Source: Lysobacter sp. ISL-50 (GTDB lineage Bacteria > Pseudomonadota > Gammaproteobacteria > Xanthomonadales > Xanthomonadaceae). Taken from it: a stretch of 64,000 bases of DNA. The position numbers and the translations under genes are program-made. The notes under the pieces are model-generated. The model was given only the letters and a program-made list of their open reading frames with translations, searched no databases and was not told the origin of the DNA. This document shows, one piece after another, positions 44,837 through 53,821 of this stretch. The stretch lies in assembly GCF_018612875.1 (NCBI RefSeq), contig NZ_JAGGRI010000010.1, positions 91,396 through 155,395 of the forward strand, written 5' to 3'. Positions within the stretch are counted from its first letter, which is position 1; every line of letters starts with the position of its first letter.

Positions 44837-45271
44837 GAGGCCATTCTAGCGTGCCGGGCGCGGCTGCGGGACGTGAAAACGCGCAGGGCGCCGCAGGTTC
44901 GGGGACAGCGCGGGGCGCGGCGATACGGTGAATCGGGCCTGTCCCGGCCAGGTTTTCTTGTGGGAAGGGCTTCTGTAGGAGGGGCTTTTTGTGGGAGGGG
45001 CTTTTTGTGGGAGGGGCTTTTTGTGGGAGGGGCTTTTTGTGGGAGGGGCTTTTTGTGGGAGGGGCTTCAGCCCCGATGCTTTTCGCTCAGATCGCGAGCA
45101 TCTGTGTAGGGAGCGGCGATCGGAGCGAAAAGCATCGGGGCTGAAGCCCCTCCCACAGAAGCCTCTCCCACAAATGCGATATTGGAAGACTTCCGGCATT
45201 CGCGCCGCGCCCTGGATTCCCGCCCCCACGCCACCCACAATCGACCCGACCGCCCCCCCTACGAGGACCGC
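44837..45271. other. Repeat-filled gap between yqgE and tag
   Basis: No gene. It holds the family-D element with its internal 16-base tandem array (44966-45172) and then about 100 bases leading to tag. Promoters for both divergent genes should be near its ends. Confidence 0.6.
44966..45172. repeat. Family D repeat with a 16-bp tandem array
   Basis: At 44985-45065 the unit GTGGGAGGGGCTTTTT is repeated about five times head to tail. The segment then reads GTGGGAGGGGCTTCAGCCCC, crosses a CGATCGGAGCG middle and ends with the inverse GGGGCTGAAGCCCCTCCCAC (45137-45156). The array is an expansion of the first end of a family-D palindrome also seen at 39659. Confidence 0.9.
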
Positions 45272-45985
45272 ATGTCCGGTTACTGCGACATCGCCCCCAA
45301 CCACCCCATCCATGGCCAATACCACGACCGCGAATATGGCTTCCCGCAGCGCGACGAATCCGATCTGTTCGAACGCCTGATCCTGGAAATCAACCAGGCC
45401 GGCCTGAGCTGGGAAACCATCCTGCGCAAGCGCGAAGGCTTCCGCCGCGCCTACAGCGGCTTCGACGTCGACACGGTCGCCGGCTATGGCGAAGCCGATC
45501 GCCTGCGCCTGCTCGAAGACGCCGGCATCATCCGCAACCGGCTCAAGGTCGATGCGGCGATCCACAACGCTCAGGTGATCCAGCAACTGCGCGGCAGCCA
45601 CGGCGGCTTCGCGCAATGGCTCGACGCGCATCAACTGCTGGACGGCAAGCCGCGCGACAAGACCGGTTGGATCAAACTGTTCAAGCAGACCTTCCGCTTC
45701 ACCGGCGGCGAGATCACGAACGAATTCCTGATGAGCCTGAGCTATCTGCCCGGCGCGCATCGCGAAAGTTGCCCGGCGTACCAGCGCATCGACAAACTCA
45801 AGCCGTACTGGCGCCGCGCGCAGGCCCTGGCGAAGAGCGCGCCGAAACCGTCCGGCGCGAGCGGCGCAGCCAAGCCCGCGCCGGTCAAGGCCGCCAAGGC
45901 GCCGGCGCGGACGGCGGCGAGCAAGACCGCCACGGCCAAGAACAAAGCCGTGGCGAAAAAAACCGTTCGCGGCAAACGCGGTTGA
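45272..45985 (+). CDS. tag: DNA-3-methyladenine glycosylase I (Tag)
   Basis: A 237-residue base-excision repair enzyme. The family's HxH-like metal and active segments are visible: YHDREYGFPQRDESDLFERLILEINQAGLSW, TILRKREGFRRAY, and a C-terminal SYLPGAHRESCPAY. The last 50 residues are a Lys/Ala/Pro-rich tail, probably disordered and DNA-binding. It removes 3-methyladenine from alkylated DNA. A GAGGA element is eight bases upstream of the ATG. Confidence 0.9.
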   Translation: MSGYCDIAPNHPIHGQYHDREYGFPQRDESDLFERLILEINQAGLSWETILRKREGFRRAYSGFDVDTVAGYGEADRLRLLEDAGIIRNRLKVDAAIHNAQVIQQLRGSHGGFAQWLDAHQLLDGKPRDKTGWIKLFKQTFRFTGGEITNEFLMSLSYLPGAHRESCPAYQRIDKLKPYWRRAQALAKSAPKPSGASGAAKPAPVKAAKAPARTAASKTATAKNKAVAKKTVRGKRG

Positions 45986-46140
45986 TCGCACGCGGCGGCT
46001 GATCCGCGATCCAGCCGCCGCGCCGCCGCAACCGCTTCATACCGCCCTCACCCAAGCCCACTAACTTGCGCGGCGTCATCCCGCGAACCCGCGGCCGCGC
46101 ACCGCGCCGCTACGATCGCAGGCCATCGCAAAGGAACCGC

Positions 46141-47946
46141 ATGTCCACCTCGCCCACCGCCGCCGTCACGCTCTCGCGCGCGACCAAGTCCTTCATCGTC
46201 CTGATCGCGCTGCTGCAGGGATTGGCGCTGTATCTGATCCGGATCGGCGCGCGCTCGGACTCCGGTTTCGACATCTACTGGTACGTGATGGCCTTGTCGG
46301 TGCCGACGCTGATGCTGTTGTCGGTGCAGCGCCTGGACGATCGCCGCTTCTGGACCAACGCGCTCGGCGTGGCGGCGATCTATCTGCTGCTGGCGCTGTG
46401 GGCCGGCTGGAGCGCGACCGGCGCCCCCGACATCAAGGCCGGCGCGGTGCTGTGGCCGTTCGGCGCGACGCTGGCGATCGCCTTGTTCATCGCCCTGCCC
46501 TATCTGCAATGCCGGCTCGACCTCGGCCGCTGGCGCGCGCCGTACAGCGCCTTGTTCGAACACGGCTGGCAGAACGCGCTGACCTTGCTGCTCACCGCGG
46601 TGTTCGTCGGCATCTGCTGGGGCGTGCTGGGCTTGTGCGCGGTGCTGTTCAAACTGATCGGCATTCAATTCTTCAGCGATCTGTTCACCACCCGCAGCTT
46701 CGCCCATCTGGCCACCGGCGTCATGATCGGCCTGGGCGTGCTGGTCGGGCGCACCCAACAGCGGCCGGTGCAGGTGGCGCGGCAGATTCTGTTCGCGATC
46801 TTCAAGGGACTGTTGCCGCTGGTGTCGCTGATCGCGCTGTTGTTCGTGATCAGCCTGCCGTTCACCGGCCTGGACGCGCTGTGGAGCACGCGCTCGGCGA
46901 CCCTGATCCTGATGAGCCTGATCGCGGTGATGGTGTTGTTCGTCAACGCGGTCTATCAGGACGGCGACGACGCGCCGCCGTACCCGCGCTGGCTGCGCCA
47001 CGTGGTCGATGCGGCGCTGCTGATCCTGCCGATCTACGCCGGCCTGGGCCTGTACGCGCTGAGTCTGCGCATCGGCCAATACGGCTGGACCGCGGAACGT
47101 TTCTGGGCCGTGCTCGCCTCGGTCGTGCTCAGCGCCTACGCCGTGGGCTACGCGGTGGCGGCGCTGCGTCCGCGCGCCGGATGGCTGCACGATCTCAAGC
47201 GCGTCAACGTCGGCGTGTCGCTGGTGATCCTGGCGCTGACGGTCGCGGCCAACTCGTGGCTGCTCGATCCGCACCGCTTGAGCGTCAACGATCAACTCGC
47301 GCGCCTGCGCGACGGCCGCAGCGAGCGCGAGCGTTTCGACCTGAGCCATCTGCGCTTCGACAGCGGCCGCCGCGGCTATCTGGCGCTGCAGGCGCTGGCC
47401 GGCGACAGCAAACTGTTCGACGCCAAGGAGCGCGCGCAGATCCAGCGCCTGCTGACGATGAAGAACAGCTGGGAATATCGCCAGGACGACAAACGCGATC
47501 AGCAGGCGCGCACCGCTGCCGAAGCGCTGCGCCATATCAAGCCCGCCGCCGGCGTCGCCGCGCCCGATCCGCTGTGGCTGCAAGCGCTGGTCAGCGACAA
47601 GCTGCCGACGCCCGACTGCCTCAACGCCGATTCCGAATGCGTGCTGATGGCGCCGGACCTGGACAGCGACGGCCAGGCCGACTACCTGCTGTGCAACGCC
47701 AAGCAATGGGGCCCGGTCTGCTTCGTCTACGCGCGCGAGCAAGGCGTGTGGCGCAAGATCGGCCGCAACAGCAGCAGCTATCTCAACACCGAAGCCAACG
47801 CAGTCGCGCCGGCGATGCGCGCCAATCAACTGCGCGTGGTGCCTCGCCGCTGGGCGGATTTCCAGCTCGGCGACACGGGTCCGACGATGCAGTTGGAAAT
47901 CGAACCGGCGCCCAGGAGCGATTGCGGACGTCCGCGCTGCGACTGA
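46141..47946 (+). CDS. DUF4153 multi-pass membrane protein
   Basis: A 601-residue protein with about ten hydrophobic helices in the first 380 residues, matching the DUF4153 family (GLALYLIRIG, WQNALTLLLTAVFVG, TRSFAHLATG, ALSLRIGQYGWT). The C-terminal 200 residues are soluble and include VNDQLARLRDGRSERERFDLSHLRFDSGRRGY and a Cys-containing tail (DCLNADSECVLMAPDLDSDGQADYLLCN). No function is established; it may be a sensor or part of envelope maintenance. AAAGGAAC precedes the ATG. Confidence 0.85.
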   Translation: MSTSPTAAVTLSRATKSFIVLIALLQGLALYLIRIGARSDSGFDIYWYVMALSVPTLMLLSVQRLDDRRFWTNALGVAAIYLLLALWAGWSATGAPDIKAGAVLWPFGATLAIALFIALPYLQCRLDLGRWRAPYSALFEHGWQNALTLLLTAVFVGICWGVLGLCAVLFKLIGIQFFSDLFTTRSFAHLATGVMIGLGVLVGRTQQRPVQVARQILFAIFKGLLPLVSLIALLFVISLPFTGLDALWSTRSATLILMSLIAVMVLFVNAVYQDGDDAPPYPRWLRHVVDAALLILPIYAGLGLYALSLRIGQYGWTAERFWAVLASVVLSAYAVGYAVAALRPRAGWLHDLKRVNVGVSLVILALTVAANSWLLDPHRLSVNDQLARLRDGRSERERFDLSHLRFDSGRRGYLALQALAGDSKLFDAKERAQIQRLLTMKNSWEYRQDDKRDQQARTAAEALRHIKPAAGVAAPDPLWLQALVSDKLPTPDCLNADSECVLMAPDLDSDGQADYLLCNAKQWGPVCFVYAREQGVWRKIGRNSSSYLNTEANAVAPAMRANQLRVVPRRWADFQLGDTGPTMQLEIEPAPRSDCGRPRCD

Positions 47947-47979
47947 TGAGGCGATCGTCGTTGCCGGCGAAGACGCGAT

Positions 47980-48005
47980 AACGCCGGCGGCCTGCGCCGG
48001 CGTTT
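47980..48005. terminator. Hairpin between convergent DUF4153 and Rieske genes
   Basis: AACGCCGGCG, loop GCCTG, CGCCGGCGTT, then one further T: a perfect ten-base stem in a 66-base convergent gap. The T-run is short, so strength is uncertain. Confidence 0.55.
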
Positions 48006-48012
48006 CGTGCGA

Positions 48013-49026
48013 CTACAGCAGCAGACGCACCTCTCGCCGCGGCGCGTCTTCGGGCGCGGCGCCGGTGGTCCAGAACGTCTCGACCCAAGGCCGCACCAGA
48101 TCGAGTTGAGTCGAAGCGCTCCGCACCTGCGGAAAACGCCGCAGATTATCGGCCTGCAAGGCCAGCATGCGCGCGTCCTGATCGTTGACGCGCTTGAGCA
48201 GCGGCCACACCAGCGCGTGCACCAGCCACGCCGGCGCCCAGCGGTTCTCGACATGCAAGGTCGCGAACACCGCCGTGCGTTCGGCGCTGATCGGGGTGAA
48301 ATGCAGACTGATGCGGACGATGCCGCCGTTGAGGTAGCGGTATTCGATCTGCGCGCTGCTGGGAGCCTCGAACAAGGCCCGCTCGCTTTCGCGCGGCGAT
48401 TCGAACAGGCGGTAGAGCAGGCCCGACTGTTGCGACTGGCCGCGGTACGACACGCTGAAGCCGGCATCGGTCGGTTCGAAATGCGCCGTCATGGCCTCGC
48501 GCGCCCCGCCGCGCCGCACCAGCCCCGGGTGAATCCAGTGCGTGTGCATCGGATCGAGGAAATTCTCTATCGCATCGATCACATGCGCACACCACTGCGT
48601 TTGCCAGACGAAACGCCGCGACCCGGCGGGATTGCGCCGCACCATGGCCGGCAGTTCGCCTTCATCGCATCCATCCAATCGCAGCCAGATCAAGCCATCG
48701 TGCTCGCGCACCGCGACCGCGCGCACCCGCACCTGCGGCAAGGCGCATTCCGGCGGCATGCCGGGAATCGCGCACAAACGGCCTTGCGAATCGAAGCGCC
48801 AGCCGTGATACGGACAGGTGATGCCGCCGCCGGCGGCGACGCCGGCCGACAACGGCGCATGCCGATGCGGACAGCGATCCTCCAACGCGAAGGCGTGACC
48901 GCTTTCATCGCGGACCAGCGCCACCGGCCGATCGAGCACCGTCACCGCGACCGGCGCGCGCTTGAGCCGGTTCGCGCACAAGGCCGGGAACCAGCGCGCG
49001 TAGTGCGACGGATGCCAGTCGCTCAT
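48013..49026 (-). CDS. Rieske [2Fe-2S] aromatic-ring-hydroxylating-type oxygenase
   Basis: A 337-residue Rieske non-haem iron oxygenase. CPHRHAPLS and CPYHGWRFD bind the [2Fe-2S] cluster (residues about 50-80). The mononuclear iron site is the ENFLDPMHTHWIH segment (about 155-167) and a later Asp. Such enzymes hydroxylate, demethylate or cyclise substrates with O2. No reductase gene is beside it, so it would borrow electrons. It is the last of a minus-strand ATP-grasp/GNAT/Rieske set, 73 bases after the acyltransferase, and probably tailors the product of the first two. Confidence 0.85.
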   Translation of the reverse strand: MSDWHPSHYARWFPALCANRLKRAPVAVTVLDRPVALVRDESGHAFALEDRCPHRHAPLSAGVAAGGGITCPYHGWRFDSQGRLCAIPGMPPECALPQVRVRAVAVREHDGLIWLRLDGCDEGELPAMVRRNPAGSRRFVWQTQWCAHVIDAIENFLDPMHTHWIHPGLVRRGGAREAMTAHFEPTDAGFSVSYRGQSQQSGLLYRLFESPRESERALFEAPSSAQIEYRYLNGGIVRISLHFTPISAERTAVFATLHVENRWAPAWLVHALVWPLLKRVNDQDARMLALQADNLRRFPQVRSASTQLDLVRPWVETFWTTGAAPEDAPRREVRLLL

Positions 49027-49099
49027 GCCGGCCCACCGGCTTGCGCGATGCCGGGCCGCATCGGGATGTCCAGCGCTCGATGGAAGGCAAGTGGCGGCG

Positions 49100-50212
49100 T
49101 CATAGCTCGAATCTTCGCATGAGCGGCACCCCGAGCCGGCGGGTCAGCGCCGACAGCCACGCCAATGCCTGTCGGGTCCTGGCCGGCAGATGGCGCGCAT
49201 AGACCGCGCTGTACTCGATGCTGGGCTGCCCGCCGCGCAAGCGCTTGAACCCGGCCGCGCCGGCGCTGAAGTTGATGTCGCAGCCATCGCGGATCGCGTG
49301 TTCGAACGTCATCGCGGTCAACAGCCGATACAGGCCCATACGCTGCGGCAGCGCCGTGTCGTAACCGACGATCGGCGTGGTCAGCGTCCGCCCCTGGCGG
49401 AACTGCCCCGCGATGCAGATCAACTGGCCGCCTTCGTCGCGGAAGCCGTCGAACTGCAGCAACCCGGCGCGGTGCCATCGGCGCATGAACTCGGCGGTGT
49501 AGTGCGGATTGCAGCGCGAATACTTGCCGATATAGAGCCGCTCGTACAACCACGCGATGCGCGCGTAATCGTCTTCGCCGATATCGGCGTCGCTGGCCCG
49601 ACGCGGTTGCGTCGCCGCCAGCTTGAGATCGACCTTGAGGTTATGCCGCTGCCGCGCAAGCGCAGCCACGTCGCGGAACAGATACACCTGACGGCTCGGA
49701 ATCAGCACGAAGCCCAGACGCTCACATTCGGCCAACCAATCGCGATGATCGACTTCGTTGAGCGAGCGCAACCAGATCGCGTGGCCCGGCCAGCGCTGCA
49801 AGGCCTCGTCGAGCAATTGCGGAACCGACACCAGCGAATGCGACGGATACAGATTGGTCGATAGCCACCAGTTGTTGATCGCGACAGCGCGATCGATCCG
49901 CGCCGCGCGCAGGCCGGCATCGACGCCGCGACCGGCGACGCTCAGCAGCGGCGCCGCGATCTTTGGCGCATAACGTTCGGCCTCTTCGATCGCGTAGCGG
50001 CCGTAGGTCGTTCGCGGTGAGCAGATCCAGGCGTTGTCCGGCTCGTCGTCGTTGATCGTGACCGGAAACAGCGCCTCGCCGCTGCCGATGCGATCCACCC
50101 GGGTGCGCAGGTTGGACACCAAGTCCTGCACCGCGACTTGCGCATGCACCTGCAGGAACGCCAGCGCCCGCGCGTTGAAGTCGTCGATATCGTGCGCGGG
50201 CGCCGGGCTCAT
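49100..50212 (-). CDS. GNAT/FemAB-type acyltransferase
   Basis: A 370-residue protein resembling the FemAB/BioF2-like acetyltransferase fold (GNAT domain about residues 190-330: DVDLKLAATQ-like strand, YARIAWLYERLYIGKYS, GGQLICIAGQFRQGRT, GCDINFSAGAAGFKRLRGG). Members join amino acids or acyl groups to amines. The ATG overlaps the upstream ATP-grasp stop by four bases. An unassigned N-terminal region of about 180 residues may bind the acceptor. The exact reaction is unknown. Confidence 0.7.
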   Translation of the reverse strand: MSPAPAHDIDDFNARALAFLQVHAQVAVQDLVSNLRTRVDRIGSGEALFPVTINDDEPDNAWICSPRTTYGRYAIEEAERYAPKIAAPLLSVAGRGVDAGLRAARIDRAVAINNWWLSTNLYPSHSLVSVPQLLDEALQRWPGHAIWLRSLNEVDHRDWLAECERLGFVLIPSRQVYLFRDVAALARQRHNLKVDLKLAATQPRRASDADIGEDDYARIAWLYERLYIGKYSRCNPHYTAEFMRRWHRAGLLQFDGFRDEGGQLICIAGQFRQGRTLTTPIVGYDTALPQRMGLYRLLTAMTFEHAIRDGCDINFSAGAAGFKRLRGGQPSIEYSAVYARHLPARTRQALAWLSALTRRLGVPLMRRFEL

Positions 50213-51366
50213 AGATCCGGCAGATCCTCGCCGTCCCACTCGATATCCCGCGTCGCCGCTTCGCGCAGGCTGCAGCCGCGCGAGAGCGCGATTCCTGCGA
50301 AAGCGGCGATATCCACCAGCCCGCCAAGCGGCGGCAGGCGATCGCCGGGCAACGACAGGACATCGTCCGCGCGCCGATAGTCGTGCAACCACTGTTTCAC
50401 GCCGCCATGCTTGACTGCCTGCGCGAGCCCGGCGCTGAGCATCACACCCGCCAACATCTTCGGCCGCGGCGCACGCGGCTCGATGCATGCCATGTCTTCG
50501 CCCATCAACGCCGCCGGCAGTCCATCGCCGGGCGCGAACAGGTGCACGCCGCTGATCGCGCGCGGATTGCATTCCAGCACCGTCGCCGTGCCGTCGTCGC
50601 CGATGATCCAGTCGAAGGAAATCTGCCCGGTGAAATCGATCTTGCGCACGAAGCGCTCAACGAAGTCGCGGATCGCCGCGTTCGGCGCCGGTTCGAAATA
50701 GAAACTGGAACTGCGATTGATCCGATACGCCGGCCGATACATCGAATGCGCGAGCAGCCGGCCGCGATCGGCGATGCTGTACGAACACAACTCGGTGCCG
50801 GCGTGGAAGCGCTGCGCGACCCAGGTCTGAGCGAGCCCCAACGGCGGCGCATCCTCCGGCATGCCGTGCGGATACAGGCGCACATGCACGCCGAAGCGCG
50901 AGTATTCCGGCTTCAGCACCAGCGGCCGCCCATCGGCCCAGTTGCGTGCTTCGTGCAGATTCGCGACCGCCAGACTGTCCGGCACGTTGGCGCCGCAGCC
51001 CTGCGCCAACTCGAGGAAACGCCGTTTACTGTGCAGCGCCCTGAGCTTGTCGAAATCGTCCACGAGCACGCGCAAGGACTGCGGCAACGCGCTGCGATAA
51101 CGCGAAAGCGCGAAGACCTCCTCGCAGGTGGGCACCAGCAGGTCGATGCGCTCGTCCGAGACGATGCGCGCGAGTGTGGCGACGAACGCGGCCGGTTGCG
51201 AACGCGGCGGCGGCAAGCGATGCGCGCGCGTCACCGAACGCGACCACGCGCTCAGGCGGCAAGACACGCTGTCGGCGACGTGAGCGGTCCAGGCCGCGCG
51301 ATGGAAGTGTCGCGCCAACTCCAAGGCGGCGGGGGCTCTGGGGCCCAGTATGAGTACCTTGGCCAT
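50209..51366 (-). CDS. ATP-grasp family ligase
   Basis: A 385-residue ATP-grasp enzyme. The pre-ATP domain (about 1-110) is followed by ATP-grasp elements: PLVLKPEYSRFGVHV with the phosphate Lys, WVAQRFHAGTELCSYSIAD, and the metal-binding QISFDWIIGDDGTATVLECNPRAISGVH. It probably ligates a carboxylate to an amine via an acylphosphate. First of the three-gene minus-strand operon, which reads like a compact natural-product or cofactor pathway. Substrates unknown; no close homologue recognised. Confidence 0.8.
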   Translation of the reverse strand: MAKVLILGPRAPAALELARHFHRAAWTAHVADSVSCRLSAWSRSVTRAHRLPPPRSQPAAFVATLARIVSDERIDLLVPTCEEVFALSRYRSALPQSLRVLVDDFDKLRALHSKRRFLELAQGCGANVPDSLAVANLHEARNWADGRPLVLKPEYSRFGVHVRLYPHGMPEDAPPLGLAQTWVAQRFHAGTELCSYSIADRGRLLAHSMYRPAYRINRSSSFYFEPAPNAAIRDFVERFVRKIDFTGQISFDWIIGDDGTATVLECNPRAISGVHLFAPGDGLPAALMGEDMACIEPRAPRPKMLAGVMLSAGLAQAVKHGGVKQWLHDYRRADDVLSLPGDRLPPLGGLVDIAAFAGIALSRGCSLREAATRDIEWDGEDLPDL

Positions 51367-51686
51367 GTGTCATTGCGGTCCGGCGCTTCACCGTCCGTCA
51401 GCCCTCCCTTTGCTTGCGTTTCGTTGTCTGGGCGCGCCCAAAAGCCGGGATCGAGAATGAAAGATGCCACATCAAATGCATACGGCATCTTATTACACAT
51501 CTAATTCGCATATTTTTCATGTATTTCGTGCAAAACCGCTCTGCTCCACATCGCGCTACATGTCCTGAATGATTCGCTCATGTTCTACTTGGATTGGAGG
51601 GACAGTCTCTGCGCCGCCCCGGCCCCGCCAAACGACGAAGTCCCGGTGCGCGGCTCTTTACAAGGACATCTCAAGGACGGTTAGTC
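51367..51686. promoter_or_regulatory. AT-rich divergent region before the toxin gene
   Basis: This stretch drops sharply in GC (for example CATATTTTTCATGTATTTCG near 51508) compared with flanking genes. It separates the leftward ATP-grasp operon from the rightward toxin. An imperfect inverted pair GATGCC...GGCATC lies near 51465-51490. A run ATTGGAGGGACAG at 51594-51606 looks like an unused ribosome site. I cannot assign promoter boxes with confidence. The base composition suggests acquired DNA. Confidence 0.55.
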
Positions 51687-53807
51687 ATGAACGACACAGT
51701 ACGCCTGCGCACCATTAATCTTGCCGCACTCGCTTCCGCAACCGGCGACGATGGTAGCGTTGATCTCAATCGCTTCACGGCGCGGCGCCTCATCCTCAAC
51801 AACACCAACGTTGGCGGTGTCGATACCAAAGCGCTCGTCGCCGAAATCGCGGCGTCCGATGCCTACAAACAGACGCCGACCGGGCCGAAGATCGAAGCGT
51901 TGCTCGAGAACATCAAATCTCAGCTCTCGGTCGCCGAACGCGTGCGCTTCGCCCAGGACATCGATCAGGCCAACATTAACGAGTCGTGGCTCAAGCGTAA
52001 CTTCGAGAAGTACGTTTTCGAACCGGCGACCGCCGGATACATCTATGTCGATAGCGCCACCCAAAAAGCTGCAACGAGCGCCGACCAGTACGCCAGCGAC
52101 GCGCTGCGTGACGCTAGGCAATGGGGTCAACAAGTCGCATCCGGAGCCAACACCAGCGCACCAAAATGGGTCGGAGAGATCGTCAAAGACGCCGCCGGCG
52201 ACGCCCAGGAAACCTACGGCATCATCAAGGGCGCCGCGCAAGGCGGCATGGATGCGATCAGCGGCACGTATGACCTCGGAAAGTTCGCGATCAAGTTCGG
52301 AACCGATGAGAACTTCCGCAACCTCGTCATCGCGACAGCCGCGCATTACACGGCAAAAGTCGTCGATGACCCCAGCCGCCTGACCGAAGACGTCAAGAAG
52401 GGCGTCACCAAGGCCTGGGATGATTGGAACGCGGGCCTTGAGAAAGCGAAAGCCGAAGGAAAAGAGCGCGAATACCTAGGTAAGGCCGAGGGCCAGATCG
52501 GCTTCGAGATTGCGACCGCTCTGATTCCGCCCGCCGCGCTCGCAAAGGTCGCCAAGATAGGCAAGCTGACCGATGCCGTCGCTGACGCGGTGCCAGGCGG
52601 CCCCGCTGCCCAAAAAGCTTCGAGAGAGCTTGCAGACGAATTCGGCGAAACCGTCAGAGAGCTTGCCGCGGACCGCGGGAAGTTCCAAAAAACAGCCGAC
52701 GATCTCTTCAACGCGCACGTCAATCAGGCTCGCTCGCAAGGAAACCTCGAGGCTCTCGTCACCGCAGCCAAAAGGGACGGGCATATCGGCGCCCTGCTCG
52801 ACAGCGGCGCGCTGACACCCAAGGAACTGAATTATCTGGCCCGGCAGGATCACCAGATGTTCGGCGGCGACGAAGGATTCAACAGGGCCCTGGAGGCTTG
52901 GTCGAAACGTCAGGGCAAGGAGATAACGAATAAGGATGTCGGTGATATCGCCGAGGCCGCTGTCGCCTACAAGGTGGCGAAGACCGGCGACTACGGCAGC
53001 CTCATGCCGATCCAGAATAAATCCGGGCATGGCAATGATCTCGTTGGTTTCAACAAGGACACAGGGAAATGGGAGCATATCGAGGTCAAGGGATCGCAGG
53101 TCGGCAAGCCGGCGACGCAAACGGGAGATCCGGAAGGTCTGGCGCTCGGGCGATTGCAAAAAGCGGTTGACGCAAAGAGCCACTGGAAGGAGCAAAATGT
53201 CTGGGACCCCGGCATGCAAGACGTCGCTCGACGCATTCTGGATGAGGCGGCTGGAAAAAATGGCAGAAAGCTCGACATAGATGGGCAATGGGCTCGCGTA
53301 AGCATTGAGCGCGATGCATCCGGAAAATTGAAGGTCAGCGATCCGGATATCCAGCCTTGGGTTAAACCGGTGCAGCAGAAAGGCGATCTCGGCGCGCCCC
53401 AGTCCACGCGGCATGCGTCTTTGGAAGCGAGCGAGGGAGATCGCCAGCCACCAGACTTGCGGGCCGATGTTCGCGTATCCGCTAATGATCAGGCAATGTT
53501 CGACAAACTGCGCCAAGCCGTGCCCCAACTCTCCGAAGACGCCGCTTGGCATGGCGTGCAGGAGTCCAAACGCAACGGCATCGAACGCGTGGATCAGATC
53601 GGAAGAACGGCAGTCGTCGGAGACAAACTATGGATCGAAGGAACGACGCCAGGCTATTGGGCTACGATCTCGACGTCGGACGGGGTTCCTGCGGCCTCTG
53701 AAACGAGGCAGAATCTAGCCGCTATCAATGAATCGCGCGAGCAGAAACTAGCTGCGATAGCGGCGCAAACGCCCCCGGATGATCCGGGTCGCGGTCCTCG
53801 AATATAG
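51687..53807 (+). CDS. Modular toxin with PD-(D/E)XK nuclease-like centre and XVIPCD-like C-terminus; probable T4SS effector
   Basis: A 706-residue modular protein without a signal peptide. Residues 1-140 are an Ala-rich N-terminal region; about 150-320 is a helical, hydrophobic-patch region common in secreted polymorphic toxins (GQIGFEIATALIPPAALAKVAKIG). Residues 440-575 hold a nuclease-like segment: Asp451 in GHGNDLVGF and Glu466-x-Lys468 in WEHIEVKGS form a PD-(D/E)XK pattern. The last 117 residues (from Asp590) resemble XVIPCD, the tag that directs Xanthomonas-type effectors to the type IV secretion coupling protein: LSEDAAWHGVQESK, NGIERVDQIG, GDKLWIEGTTP. The gene is followed 14 bases later by a likely immunity gene. 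No secretion machinery is in this window. Killing activity and secretion are inferred. Confidence 0.7.
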   Translation: MNDTVRLRTINLAALASATGDDGSVDLNRFTARRLILNNTNVGGVDTKALVAEIAASDAYKQTPTGPKIEALLENIKSQLSVAERVRFAQDIDQANINESWLKRNFEKYVFEPATAGYIYVDSATQKAATSADQYASDALRDARQWGQQVASGANTSAPKWVGEIVKDAAGDAQETYGIIKGAAQGGMDAISGTYDLGKFAIKFGTDENFRNLVIATAAHYTAKVVDDPSRLTEDVKKGVTKAWDDWNAGLEKAKAEGKEREYLGKAEGQIGFEIATALIPPAALAKVAKIGKLTDAVADAVPGGPAAQKASRELADEFGETVRELAADRGKFQKTADDLFNAHVNQARSQGNLEALVTAAKRDGHIGALLDSGALTPKELNYLARQDHQMFGGDEGFNRALEAWSKRQGKEITNKDVGDIAEAAVAYKVAKTGDYGSLMPIQNKSGHGNDLVGFNKDTGKWEHIEVKGSQVGKPATQTGDPEGLALGRLQKAVDAKSHWKEQNVWDPGMQDVARRILDEAAGKNGRKLDIDGQWARVSIERDASGKLKVSDPDIQPWVKPVQQKGDLGAPQSTRHASLEASEGDRQPPDLRADVRVSANDQAMFDKLRQAVPQLSEDAAWHGVQESKRNGIERVDQIGRTAVVGDKLWIEGTTPGYWATISTSDGVPAASETRQNLAAINESREQKLAAIAAQTPPDDPGRGPRI

Positions 53808-53821
53808 AAGCAATCTCCGCC

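Noticed and set aside
44985..45065. CRISPR-like tandem array
   Set aside because: Units are 16 bases, directly adjacent with no spacers, and no cas genes are present.
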